From Ruminococcus sp. (GTDB taxonomy: Bacteria > Bacillota > Clostridia > Oscillospirales > Ruminococcaceae), in contig JAFXVY010000058.1 in the NCBI GenBank assembly GCA_017534595.1, positions 62,001 to 126,000 of the forward strand: DNA of 64,000 bases, given 5' to 3'. Under the pieces are notes generated by a model. It did not search any database and was not told where the DNA came from. It worked only from the letters and a program-made list of their open reading frames with translations. Both the position numbers and the translations under genes were made by a program. Position 1 is the stretch's first letter. The number at the start of each line of letters is the position of its first letter. This document shows, piece after piece, positions 42,637 through 50,823 of this stretch.

Positions 42637-43507
42637 TTCTCACTCCCCTTTCGGATATGATTTCTTCCGCCGCCTCGGCAAGATATCTGCCGGCGGCGGC
42701 CGGAGCGACCTTTCCCGGGAGAGCAAGTGCGTGTACAGCCTTGATGCCGAGCTCATCGGCAGCCTTGAAGTCAGTGCCGCCGGGAGCGGATGCGAGATCA
42801 ACTATAACTGTCTTCCTGTCTGCATTTTCGAGCACCGGTCTTTCAAGTATAAGCGCCGGAACTGTATTTATGATGACATCATACCGGGATATGATCTCGG
42901 CAAGCTTTGAGATATCAGCGCTTTCGTAGCCGTATGCCTCGGTCTCGGCTGCGGCTTCCCGTCGCCTTACGGCGCAGCATACCTTTGCTCCTGCAGCGGC
43001 AAACAGCTTAGCTGTCGCTTTTGCGACCGTTCCGAAGCCGGTTATAAGAACCCGGGAGCCGAATACTGTCTCCGGGCTTTGCTCCATAACTATCTGCAAA
43101 GCACCCTCTGCTGTGGGTATCGCGTTCTTGATAACAAGCGATCTGATCTTGAGATAGTCGGTGTACATGAGACCGTTGGACTCAATCAGATCAATAAGCG
43201 CTTTTTCGGTTCTTCCGCCGAGGATAAGCGCGTTGTCTTTAAGGCACCCGAACAGAATCTCAGCAGAAACGGCTCCTCTGCCGAAGGATACTGTCTTATC
43301 ATAAGCTGTTTCGGTCAGGCCGAAAGACATGGGAAGTATCAGGATATCAACTTTTTCAGTCAGATCGGACAGATCTTTGAGACTTACAGCTCCTGCAGGC
43401 TCGGAGACAGTTCCGTAAGCGTAAACAGTGTGATCCTTTGCAAGCTCACTGCACATATATACCGTCCTTGCGTCTCCGCCGAGAGCAAGGATAACAAGCT
43501 TCTTCAT
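42626..43507 (-). CDS. dpaA: Dipicolinate synthase subunit A (SpoVFA)
   Basis: 293 aa. The N-terminal segment LALGGDARTVYMCSELA and the Rossmann loop VLITGFGTVAKATAKLFAAAGAKV are typical of DpaA, the NAD(P)-binding half of dipicolinate synthase. A conserved VIVDLASAPGGTDF segment follows near 250. Its presence indicates that the organism, or its recent ancestor, makes endospores. The start follows GGAGGGAAA. Upstream there is no sigma-A promoter, but a CATAGTATA word matches the -10 of mother-cell sigma factors. Confidence 0.95.
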   Translation of the reverse strand: MKKLVILALGGDARTVYMCSELAKDHTVYAYGTVSEPAGAVSLKDLSDLTEKVDILILPMSFGLTETAYDKTVSFGRGAVSAEILFGCLKDNALILGGRTEKALIDLIESNGLMYTDYLKIRSLVIKNAIPTAEGALQIVMEQSPETVFGSRVLITGFGTVAKATAKLFAAAGAKVCCAVRRREAAAETEAYGYESADISKLAEIISRYDVIINTVPALILERPVLENADRKTVIVDLASAPGGTDFKAADELGIKAVHALALPGKVAPAAAGRYLAEAAEEIISERGVRNVT

Positions 43508-43542
43508 ATCTTTTCCCTCCGTCAGGAAATGTTGCTACGCTT

Positions 43543-43551
43543 TATACTATG
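43543..43551 (-). promoter_or_regulatory. Sigma-K/E-like -10 element upstream of dpaA
   Basis: On the minus strand CATAGTATA fits the CATANNNTA -10 of sigma-K. No convincing -35 is seen, so this is only a candidate. Confidence 0.4.
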
Positions 43552-43605
43552 CAGCATAAAGACTCACGGCAACTGAAATTCACAAAAAATTCAGAAGACC
43601 TCTTA

Positions 43606-43634
43606 TTGACTTTTTATGACAGGAGTTGTATAAT
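43606..43634 (+). promoter_or_regulatory. Promoter of the MarR-ABC operon
   Basis: -35 TTGACT (43606-43611), 17-bp spacer, -10 TATAAT (43629-43634). The -10 overlaps the palindromic operator. Confidence 0.82.
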
Positions 43635-43664
43635 TAGTTAGAAAACTAATTAGTTGCCTAACTA
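43631..43664 (+). promoter_or_regulatory. MarR operator (inverted repeats)
   Basis: Perfect 9-bp arms TAATTAGTT (43631-43639) and AACTAATTA (43644-43652) lie 4 bp apart across the -10. A second pairing, TAGTTAG/CTAACTA, links 43635-43641 with 43658-43664. This is the natural autoregulatory site. Confidence 0.75.
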
Positions 43665-43683
43665 TTTACATGAGGTGATGATA

Positions 43684-44166
43684 ATGAACAAGCTGCCGGA
43701 AGAATTAAGGCATGATCCCCGCAAACTTCTCGATGATGAAAACGCCGAACCGTCAATGTTTATCAACGATATCTCCAAGCTGTTCGGACGTATCGTAGCT
43801 CAGAGCTTCCCGCAGGAGGGAGTGTCTCACGGGTTCCGCCGTATATTCAGGATACTCTGCCGCAACGACGGGATAACTCAGGTTGAGCTCGCCAAAGCTT
43901 CTCAGCTCTCGGCGCCGTCTGTCTCCGCGGCACTCAACAAAATGGAGGCTGAAGAGCTCGTAAGGCGTGTGCCGGATGAGAAGGACAGAAGAAAGGTGTT
44001 CGTCTACATAACCGATAAGGGCAGGAGCATGGATGAATCCATCCGCAGCCGATGCCGCGAGGTCGAGAAGATCATGATGAAAGGGATAGGCGAGGATGAA
44101 CGCGCCGCCCTGATGTCAACTCTCAGAAAGATACTTAAAAACATTGTAGAGGAGGGGGAATATTGA
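43684..44166 (+). CDS. MarR family transcriptional regulator
   Basis: 160 aa from ATG 43684, preceded by GAGGTGATG. The winged-helix core is HGFRRIFRILCRNDGITQVELAKASQLSAPSVSAALNKMEAEELVRRVPDEKDRRKVFVYITDKG, with the wing Arg-rich as usual. It likely represses the two downstream ABC exporter genes and itself through the inverted repeats at 43631-43664. Ligands of such regulators are typically drugs or bile-like amphiphiles; none can be predicted here. Its stop overlaps the first ABC start by 4 bp. Confidence 0.92.
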   Translation: MNKLPEELRHDPRKLLDDENAEPSMFINDISKLFGRIVAQSFPQEGVSHGFRRIFRILCRNDGITQVELAKASQLSAPSVSAALNKMEAEELVRRVPDEKDRRKVFVYITDKGRSMDESIRSRCREVEKIMMKGIGEDERAALMSTLRKILKNIVEEGEY

Positions 44167-45884
44167 AGCTTGCCAAATACTTGAAGCCCTACATCCTGTT
44201 TGCGCTGCTCGCTCCGGTCGCTATGATCGGCGAGGTGTTTGTCGATCTGCTGCAGCCGAAGCTGCTGTCCCAGATCGTCGATGACGGCGTGCTCCCGCAG
44301 AATATGGAGGTCATACTCTCCACGGGGCTTATAATGATGCTGACTATCGTAGCCGGAGGATGCTGCGGCGTCGGATCCTCCGCATTCAGCGGTATGGCGT
44401 CTCAGGGCTTTGCAAGAGACCTGAGAAACGACGTTTTCAAACGGGTAATGCGGCTCTCATTCCAGCAGACCGACAAATTCACCACCGGCTCGCTTGTTAC
44501 AAGGCTCACCACCGATATCACCGCTATCCAGCAGCTCGTTGATTTCGCACTCAGGATGTTTGTCAGAAACATTATGTTCCTGATCGGCGGTATGTTCATG
44601 ATGATGCAGCTCAATGTACGGTTCGGGATCGTAGTCGCTGTCTCACTGCCCCTTGAAGTGCTGATCGTGGTGCTTATAATGAAATTTGCCAACCCGCTCT
44701 ATGCTATCGTTGCCCGCAGACTTGACGGCGTCAATACAGTTATGCAGGAGAACATATCCGGAGCGAGGGTCGTAAAGGCCTATGTCCGTGAGGACAGCGA
44801 GACCGCAAGGTTCGACGGTGCAAATACCGCTCTTATGGACTCCAATCTCAAGGTCATGAGACTCATGGCGCTGCTCTCACCGCTGCTTATGATAATCATG
44901 AATGCTGCCGTATTGGCTGTTATCTACATCGGCGGACTTCAGGTCGAAGCACAGGCGCTGAAAGTCGGCGAGGTCATGGCTGCCGTTACTTATGTAACGC
45001 AGATACTTCACGGCATAATGATGCTCTCTATGATGTCTCAAAGCATCGCCCGTGCATCGGCTTCCGCAAAGCGTCTCAATGAAGTTCTCGATACCGACCC
45101 GGTGATCTCAGACGGCGAGGGTGCTCTGTGCACAGAGACCGGAACGGTAGAGTTCAGGAACGTGTCATTCTCCTATCCCGCTTCCAGCGGAAGACCTGTA
45201 CTTGAGGGGATAAATCTCAGTATCGCCAAGGGTGAGAATGTGGCTATACTCGGTGCCACAGGTTCGGGCAAGAGTTCGCTTGTGAATCTGATACCGAGGT
45301 TCTACGATGCCGTTGAAGGCAGCGTATATGTAAACGGTGCTGATGTAAAGACCTACGAGCTTGACGATCTTCGCAGCCGGATAGGTATAGTGCTCCAGAA
45401 GAGCGAGCTGTTCTCCGCTACTGCTGCCGAGAACATCCGCTGGGGCTGCAAGGACGCGACCGATGAGGAAGTTAAGAAGGCCGCAGAGATCGCACAGGCC
45501 GATGAGTTCATCTCCAAAATGCCCGACGGCTACGATACAAAAATTGCCGAAAAGGGCGCTTCCCTTTCGGGCGGTCAGAAGCAGCGCCTCTCTATCGCAA
45601 GAGCCATACTCAAAAAGCCGGAGATACTTATATTCGACGACTCAACCTCTGCACTTGACTTAAAGACTGAGGCGAGTCTCAGGCAGAAGCTCCGGGAAAG
45701 CCTTGCAGGCACCACTGTAATAACCATAGCTCAGCGTATCGCGTCCGTCAAGGACTGCGACAGGATCGCAGTAATTGATCACGGCCGCCTTGCCGCGTTC
45801 GCTCCCCACGATGAGCTTATGCGCACCTGCGAAGTCTACAAGGACATCTACCGCTCGCAGGCCGGAAAGGAGGGTGATGAATAA
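44163..45884 (+). CDS. Heterodimeric ABC exporter subunit 1 (degenerate ATPase site)
   Basis: 573 aa, six transmembrane helices plus one nucleotide-binding domain. Walker A is GATGSGKSS, the signature LSGGQKQRLS, Walker B ILIFDDSTSALD. The catalytic Glu after Walker B is Asp here (DD instead of DE), the mark of the non-canonical site in heterodimeric exporters such as BmrCD and TM287/288. It has a 4-bp overlap with the MarR gene, and the start of the partner gene overlaps its stop. The substrate is probably a drug or amphiphile. Confidence 0.93.
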   Translation: MKLAKYLKPYILFALLAPVAMIGEVFVDLLQPKLLSQIVDDGVLPQNMEVILSTGLIMMLTIVAGGCCGVGSSAFSGMASQGFARDLRNDVFKRVMRLSFQQTDKFTTGSLVTRLTTDITAIQQLVDFALRMFVRNIMFLIGGMFMMMQLNVRFGIVVAVSLPLEVLIVVLIMKFANPLYAIVARRLDGVNTVMQENISGARVVKAYVREDSETARFDGANTALMDSNLKVMRLMALLSPLLMIIMNAAVLAVIYIGGLQVEAQALKVGEVMAAVTYVTQILHGIMMLSMMSQSIARASASAKRLNEVLDTDPVISDGEGALCTETGTVEFRNVSFSYPASSGRPVLEGINLSIAKGENVAILGATGSGKSSLVNLIPRFYDAVEGSVYVNGADVKTYELDDLRSRIGIVLQKSELFSATAAENIRWGCKDATDEEVKKAAEIAQADEFISKMPDGYDTKIAEKGASLSGGQKQRLSIARAILKKPEILIFDDSTSALDLKTEASLRQKLRESLAGTTVITIAQRIASVKDCDRIAVIDHGRLAAFAPHDELMRTCEVYKDIYRSQAGKEGDE

Positions 45885-47722
45885 TGCCTCCTATGCCTCC
45901 AATGGGTCCCAACAGGGGCAGAGGTCCCGCAGGACCTCATTCCGCAAGGATAAATGCCGAAAAACCCAAGAACGCGAAACAGACGCTTTCCAAGCTGCTC
46001 AAATACATCGGCAGGAGCAAATATCTGTTCTTCATGCTGCTGGCGGTCATGCTGACGATCACCCTTATGAATCTGCTGGCTCCCAAGATACAGCAGATAG
46101 CTATCGACACCATCACTCCGAATGAAGAACGCAGCGGTGTCGATATTGCAAAACTCAAAGAGACACTGATCTGGCTTGCGGTAGTTTACGCAGTCATGGC
46201 AGTGATGACCTATCTGCAGGGCAGGTTTTCCGCCAAGCTCTCGCAGGTCACTGTAAGGATGATGAGAAAGGATCTCTTTGCGAGCCTTGTTCATCTGCCG
46301 ATTAAGTACATCGACAATCACCGCCACGGCGACCTTATGAGCCGTATGACAAATGACGTTGAGAATATCTCGACGACAGTTTCGCAGTCGATCGGTTCGC
46401 TGATCTCCGGCGTGCTGACAGTGCTCGGTACGTTCGTCATCATGCTGACCTACTCTCCCCTGCTGACGCTGATCTCTATCTCTACTATCTTCCTGACGAT
46501 CTTTGTTTCCGCCAAGATGACAAAATACATGAAGAAGTTTTTTGTCGAGCAGCAGATAATTCTCGGCAAGATCAACGGTCACGTTGAGGAGACCGTCACC
46601 GGCTACAAGACGGTCGTTGCATACAGCAAGGAGCAGGATTCGATAGACGAGTTCCGGGTAATGAGCAACGAGCTTCGCAAGACCGGTATCAAGGCACAGA
46701 TCTGCGGCGGTATGATGGGTCCTCTGATGAACTGTATCTCCAACTTCGGATTTGTGCTTATCGCTGCATTCGGAGGTCTGTTCAGCATCAAGGGGATGAT
46801 CTCTGTCGGAACGATACAGGCGTTCATTCTCTACTCTAAGCAGTTCTCGCGCCCCATAAACGAGATTGCCAACCAGTACGCCAATATCCAGACCGCTATT
46901 GCCGGCGCAGAGCGTATCTTCGAGGTAATGGAAGCCGAGCCGGAGCCCAGAGGCGGGCTTCTCCCCTTCGATCATAACGACGTAAAGGGCAACATCGACT
47001 TCAAGGATATAATCTTCGGCTATGACGGCAGCAAGCCAGTGCTCGACGGCCTCGACCTGCGGGTAAAGCAGGGTCAGAAGATAGCGATAGTCGGCGCGAC
47101 AGGTTCGGGCAAGACAACGGTAGTCAACCTGCTGACCCGTTTCTATGACGCCGACGCCGGCGAGATCACGATAGACGGCAAGAACATCTGCGACATCCCG
47201 ATAGACGAGCTCAGACGTGCGATCGCGATAGTTTTGCAGGATACCGTGCTTTTCTCGGGAACGATAGGCGAGAATATCCGCTACGGCAGAGCCGATGCCA
47301 CGGATGAAGAAGTCCGTGCGGCAGCAGACAAGGCTTACGCAGACGAATTCATCAGCAGGCTCCCCGACAGGTACGACACGGTACTTTCGGAGGGCGGCTC
47401 CAATCTTTCGCAGGGTCAGCGCCAGCTGCTCTCGATAGCAAGAGCTGTGCTCGCAGACCCCAAGATACTCATACTCGACGAGGCGACATCCTCGGTCGAT
47501 ACGAGAACGGAAATGCACATCCAATCGGCTATGGTGGCTCTGATGAAGGACAGGACTTCCCTTATCATCGCTCACCGTCTCTCGACCATACGCGACGCGG
47601 ACAAGATAGTGGTCATAGACAAGGGCGTTGTTGCCGAGTCGGGCAGCCACGAGGAGCTTATTTCCCGCAAGGGCAGATACTTCGAGCTCTATCAGACACA
47701 GTTCGCAGGAAACAAGACATAA
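45884..47722 (+). CDS. Heterodimeric ABC exporter subunit 2 (canonical ATPase site)
   Basis: 612 aa. The N-terminus is Pro/Met-rich (MPPMPPMGPNRG) and cytoplasmic, before six helices. Walker A GATGSGKTT and Walker B ILILDEATSSVD have the intact catalytic Glu, and the signature is LSQGQRQLLS. It pairs with the previous subunit, which lacks the catalytic Glu. Its start overlaps the previous stop by one base. A strong terminator follows at 47728. Confidence 0.94.
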   Translation: MPPMPPMGPNRGRGPAGPHSARINAEKPKNAKQTLSKLLKYIGRSKYLFFMLLAVMLTITLMNLLAPKIQQIAIDTITPNEERSGVDIAKLKETLIWLAVVYAVMAVMTYLQGRFSAKLSQVTVRMMRKDLFASLVHLPIKYIDNHRHGDLMSRMTNDVENISTTVSQSIGSLISGVLTVLGTFVIMLTYSPLLTLISISTIFLTIFVSAKMTKYMKKFFVEQQIILGKINGHVEETVTGYKTVVAYSKEQDSIDEFRVMSNELRKTGIKAQICGGMMGPLMNCISNFGFVLIAAFGGLFSIKGMISVGTIQAFILYSKQFSRPINEIANQYANIQTAIAGAERIFEVMEAEPEPRGGLLPFDHNDVKGNIDFKDIIFGYDGSKPVLDGLDLRVKQGQKIAIVGATGSGKTTVVNLLTRFYDADAGEITIDGKNICDIPIDELRRAIAIVLQDTVLFSGTIGENIRYGRADATDEEVRAAADKAYADEFISRLPDRYDTVLSEGGSNLSQGQRQLLSIARAVLADPKILILDEATSSVDTRTEMHIQSAMVALMKDRTSLIIAHRLSTIRDADKIVVIDKGVVAESGSHEELISRKGRYFELYQTQFAGNKT

Positions 47723-47727
47723 TAACA

Positions 47728-47771
47728 AGCGCATATCCTCCGTCGGTAAGACGAGAAGATATGCGCTTTTC
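47728..47771 (+). terminator. Terminator of the MarR-ABC operon
   Basis: The arms AGCGCATATC and GATATGCGCT are followed by TTTTC. Confidence 0.9.
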
Positions 47772-47854
47772 GGTCATATAAAAAATTATTGACCCGGTGC
47801 AGTAAAACGGCCTGCCCGGACGTTTACATAATGAAAGCGAAAGGAGATGAAAGA

Positions 47855-48373
47855 ATGCGGACGGATATCAGTGGCGGCGGCGCGCAGCGGCTTACCGATG
47901 AAGTTATAACTGCATTCTATCAGAAGCATTCGCTCTCTGTCTACCGGCTGTGCATGAGCTATCTCAGGGATCCCGAGGAATCAGCAGACGCCGTTCAGGA
48001 GACATTCCTTCGCTGGATAAACTGCTCAGACCGCCCGCAGGGCGAACAGCACGAGATCGGCTGGCTCGTCATGACGGCGGGAAATATCTGCCGGGATATG
48101 CTCAGGCACCGCAAAAGATACAAACGCGAAAGCATAGAGTCCGCCTGCGATATCGGCAAGGAGGAACGTGCGTTCAATGACAGAGAGCTGTTCGATGTGG
48201 TCTGCTCGCTGCCGGACAAATACAAGAACGTCATTTTCCTCTTCTACTACGAGGATATGACGACAGCGCAGATATGCGAGGTCACCGGCATGAAGCAGTC
48301 AACGGTAACGAGCCTGCTGACGCGCGCACGCAGGCTGCTGAAAAAAGCACTGGGAGATGATATCAATGGATAA
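47855..48373 (+). CDS. ECF-type RNA polymerase sigma factor
   Basis: 172 aa from ATG 47855 with AAAGGAG; the upstream in-frame Met codons lack an RBS. Region 2 is YQKHSLSVYRLCMSYLRDPEESADAVQETFLRWI, region 4 VVCSLPDKYKNVIFLFYYEDMTTAQICEVTGMKQSTVTSLLTRARRLLKKAL. This is the ECF group of small sigma factors. No sigma-A promoter was found in the 80 bp upstream. The 8-bp overlap with the downstream membrane protein marks the classic sigma/anti-sigma pair. Target genes cannot be predicted without known promoters. Confidence 0.9.
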   Translation: MRTDISGGGAQRLTDEVITAFYQKHSLSVYRLCMSYLRDPEESADAVQETFLRWINCSDRPQGEQHEIGWLVMTAGNICRDMLRHRKRYKRESIESACDIGKEERAFNDRELFDVVCSLPDKYKNVIFLFYYEDMTTAQICEVTGMKQSTVTSLLTRARRLLKKALGDDING

Positions 48374-49349
48374 AAGGATAAAACAGGCCTACGAAAGCAT
48401 AGGATTTGAAAGCGAACTCAGTGAGTCTGCGCTTGAGAATATCCTTGATGAAAAGAACAGAAAGGGGGCAAATACCATGAAAAAGAACCTGAGACACAGG
48501 AAAACTGTTGCCGTGATCGCGGCGGCTGCCGCAGCACTTGCGATGAGCGTAACGGCGGGAGCGGTGGTTTATAACAATTTCTTCCACAAGGAGTCGGTGG
48601 ATAATTTCGGTATCGGGGATGCTGTACAGAGCGACGGCGTCAGCGCTGCGGCATCCGGCGAAAATGAGCATATAAGGCTCACAGCCGATACCGTTATAAG
48701 TGACGGCCATATTGCCAACATCATATTTACGCTTGAGCCTCTCGACGATCAGGGCCGTGAATTCATGTCAAGGAACCAAGGAATCCCCATGATGGAATAC
48801 AGCGCCGATGAAGCCGTGATCAGAGAAAAGAGCTCATGGTCAGAGAATATCGGGAACAAAAAAGTCAAGGAGCTTGGCATGGCGACCTGGAATATGGACT
48901 GGCTCCGCGAAGCCCCCAAGCTCAATTCAGACGGTGCCTTTTCATTCCTGTGCAGCGAGTATTTCGGGGAAAACAATCCCGGAACGATATATCTGGTTCC
49001 TGAGGATTACAAAGTATATGCCGAAGATCCCGGCAGTCCCGGCGTATTTGACGGCATCGTTCTCAAGATAGATGTCAGCAGGAATTCTGAGGTCAAGGAG
49101 TTCACCGACGGCAAGAACAAGTTCTATCTGTCAGCTATGACATACTCGGTAATCTGGGCAAAGGGACACGAAGCAGAGCTGAAAGATTTTACGGATGCAC
49201 AGCTCAACTATGCAGACGGGACATCGGAAACTCTCAGATCGGGCGGAGGTGTACATTCCTCGGCAGAGTATGATTACACATTCCTGCGTCGGACGATCGA
49301 CATTGACAAGGTCGTATCGGTGACATACAGAGGTATAGAATTCAGATAA
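48366..49349 (+). CDS. Anti-sigma-like membrane protein
   Basis: 327 aa from ATG 48366, preceded by GGGAGATG. The first 37 residues are a short helical cytoplasmic segment (the likely sigma-binding part), followed by a transmembrane helix (about 47-66) and an extracellular region of about 260 residues with no cysteine pattern I recognise. It overlaps the sigma gene by 8 bp, so it is most likely its anti-sigma factor. An in-frame ATG at 48477 (residue 38) has its own AAAGGGGGC site and would give a form lacking the cytoplasmic domain. Confidence 0.75.
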   Translation: MDKRIKQAYESIGFESELSESALENILDEKNRKGANTMKKNLRHRKTVAVIAAAAAALAMSVTAGAVVYNNFFHKESVDNFGIGDAVQSDGVSAAASGENEHIRLTADTVISDGHIANIIFTLEPLDDQGREFMSRNQGIPMMEYSADEAVIREKSSWSENIGNKKVKELGMATWNMDWLREAPKLNSDGAFSFLCSEYFGENNPGTIYLVPEDYKVYAEDPGSPGVFDGIVLKIDVSRNSEVKEFTDGKNKFYLSAMTYSVIWAKGHEAELKDFTDAQLNYADGTSETLRSGGGVHSSAEYDYTFLRRTIDIDKVVSVTYRGIEFR

Positions 49350-49363
49350 ATTTTCTTCCTAAC

Positions 49364-49397
49364 AAAAAAGCGGGCAGCTTATGCTGTCCGCTTTTTT
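49364..49397. terminator. Bidirectional terminator (anti-sigma gene / lipoprotein)
   Basis: Arms AAAAAAGCGG and CCGCTTTTTT sit between the convergent genes. Confidence 0.9.
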
Positions 49398-49894
49398 CAT
49401 TCTGCTTTGGTGCCGAAGCTTATATCTCCGGCAGATACGGGCTCGGGATACTGCCCTACTGTCCCGTCTGAGTTCTGATACTGTAAGAAATCTATCATTT
49501 TATCTTCTGTGATGTTATAGCAGACCTTACCGCTGCCGTTGACCTCACCGAGAGCCTTGACAACAGCCTGCCCTACCGGATCATCGGCGCTGTCGGAGGC
49601 CTTGAACTCGCGGAGCCCGGAGGGTATACCGTCGGAGCCTTCGCCGGCGTCAAGATCCATGATAACGGAAAGTGCCGCATTATAGCAATATTTTGCGATA
49701 CGTTCCGGAGCATAAGAGTCAGGTGCCGAAACGACAAGCACACCGCTTTCGTCCTGGATACTGCTGCCGTCAGCATTGACGGTCATAGAAGAAGATACGC
49801 CGTTTGCTGCCGATGAACCATCATTAGACCCTGTGCAGGCGCTCATGCCGGCAGCCACGGTCGCAGCAGTCAGAACAGCTATCGGTTTCTTCAT
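49397..49894 (-). CDS. Small Ser-rich lipoprotein of unknown function
   Basis: 165 aa from ATG 49894; an in-frame GTG lies 6 bp upstream. The lipobox AAGMSAC places the lipid-modified Cys at residue 20. A Ser/Asn/Gly linker follows, and then a helical region (YCYNAALSVIMDLDAGE). The protein is acidic. I do not recognise the family. Its leader carries the second copy of the GATAGGT element shared with the oxidoreductase operon at 30 kb. Promoter TTGACA-17-TATAAT at 49952-49980. Confidence 0.75.
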   Translation of the reverse strand: MKKPIAVLTAATVAAGMSACTGSNDGSSAANGVSSSMTVNADGSSIQDESGVLVVSAPDSYAPERIAKYCYNAALSVIMDLDAGEGSDGIPSGLREFKASDSADDPVGQAVVKALGEVNGSGKVCYNITEDKMIDFLQYQNSDGTVGQYPEPVSAGDISFGTKAE

Positions 49895-49915
49895 AGACAC
49901 ATTCTCCGTTCATTG

Positions 49916-49942
49916 ATAATACGGTCCGAAATACCTATCGGG
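49916..49942 (-). promoter_or_regulatory. Conserved leader element, copy 2
   Basis: On the minus strand CCCGATAGGT (49933-49942), 8-nt gap, CCGTATTAT (49916-49924). The two blocks are identical to those at 29957-29980, but the hairpin differs: here CCGA pairs with TCGG around the TAGGTATT loop. It begins near the predicted transcription start. Confidence 0.65.
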
Positions 49943-49951
49943 GCATTTTTG

Positions 49952-49980
49952 ATTATACTATGATAAAGGTCGTTTGTCAA
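49952..49980 (-). promoter_or_regulatory. Consensus promoter of the 165-aa lipoprotein
   Basis: On the minus strand, TTGACA (49975-49980), 17-bp spacer, TATAAT (49952-49957). Confidence 0.85.
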
Positions 49981-49991
49981 GTTACAAAATA

Positions 49992-50648
49992 TTACAATCC
50001 GCAGAAAAGCTGGGAATAATCGGAAAATGATATGTCAGCCTCGCGGCACATACGGTCTCTGTCGGCTGAAAAACTGCCGTAAAGGCAGGCCGCAGCCGTA
50101 AAGCCTCCGGCCTTTGCGCCCTGTATCCCCTCGATTATATCCTCAAAAACTATACACTCCCCTGCTTCAAGGCCGAGCCTTTGCGCTGCGAGCTCGTAAA
50201 CATCGGGATAGCCCTTGCCCCTGCTGACCTCATCCGTCGAGGCGAATACATCGAAATACCCAAGAATACCATTGTTTGACAGCACAGCGGTATAGAGCCT
50301 TTTGTCCGAAGCCGTTGCAAGAGCGATCTTTACGCCCTCAGACTTCAGACGTTCAAGCAGCTCGGCGGCGTGAGGCAGGGCTTTGATATTATGGCTGTAC
50401 TCGTCAAGAGCATAGCCGAACCATTCGTCGATCATAGCCTCCGGCTCATCATCAAGGCCGAAGCGCTCTCGGGTATATATGGCTGCATCGTAGAAATCAA
50501 GCGCCGATACCTGTTTTGCGTAGTCGTCGGGGATCTCGATCCCGCGCTTTGAAAGAAAGCGTATATCTATATCATTCCATACACCCGCAGAATCGACGAG
50601 CGTACCGTCAAGATCGAATATAGCGCCCTTAAAATCAAGAATATTCAT
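49992..50648 (-). CDS. HAD family hydrolase, beta-phosphoglucomutase-like
   Basis: 218 aa. Motif I FDLDGTLVDS (11-20), motif II LATASDKR, motif III with Lys in VSRGKGYPD, motif IV VFEDIIEGIQGAKAGG. A helical cap follows motif I. It is a subfamily I HAD enzyme whose substrate is a small phosphorylated metabolite. It is not a close copy of the HAD gene at 37417. Its own promoter TTGCTT-17-TATAAT lies at 50695-50723, divergent from the transglutaminase gene. Confidence 0.87.
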   Translation of the reverse strand: MNILDFKGAIFDLDGTLVDSAGVWNDIDIRFLSKRGIEIPDDYAKQVSALDFYDAAIYTRERFGLDDEPEAMIDEWFGYALDEYSHNIKALPHAAELLERLKSEGVKIALATASDKRLYTAVLSNNGILGYFDVFASTDEVSRGKGYPDVYELAAQRLGLEAGECIVFEDIIEGIQGAKAGGFTAAACLYGSFSADRDRMCREADISFSDYSQLFCGL

Positions 50649-50694
50649 CGTTCACCGTCCTTATCCGGCATCATTTATATGCCGCAGTATACAG

Positions 50695-50723
50695 ATTATA
50701 TCACATATCACCAAAAAAAGCAA
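50695..50723 (-). promoter_or_regulatory. Promoter of the HAD gene
   Basis: On the minus strand, TTGCTT (50718-50723), 17 bp ending TGA, TATAAT (50695-50700). A hairpin with GCGGCAT/ATGCCG arms lies in the leader. Confidence 0.7.
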
Positions 50724-50754
50724 GCATTAACCTGTTTTTCCTGCATTTTCATGT

Positions 50755-50783
50755 TTGACAATACAACTTATTTGTGATATAAT
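50755..50783 (+). promoter_or_regulatory. Consensus promoter of the transglutaminase lipoprotein
   Basis: -35 TTGACA (50755-50760), 17 bp ending TGA, -10 TATAAT (50778-50783). Confidence 0.88.
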
Positions 50784-50823
50784 CGTAATTGGTGTAATAT
50801 CATATACTAAAAAAGGTGATTAT

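Noticed and set aside
45848-47734. 628-aa open frame opposite the second ABC exporter gene
   Set aside because: It mirrors the ABC gene with good motifs; the minus frame shows no domain and no RBS.
47780-47854. Autoregulated ECF promoter
   Set aside because: TTGACC at 47789 has no matching -10 at 17 bp and no recognisable ECF -35/-10 pair with correct spacing was found.
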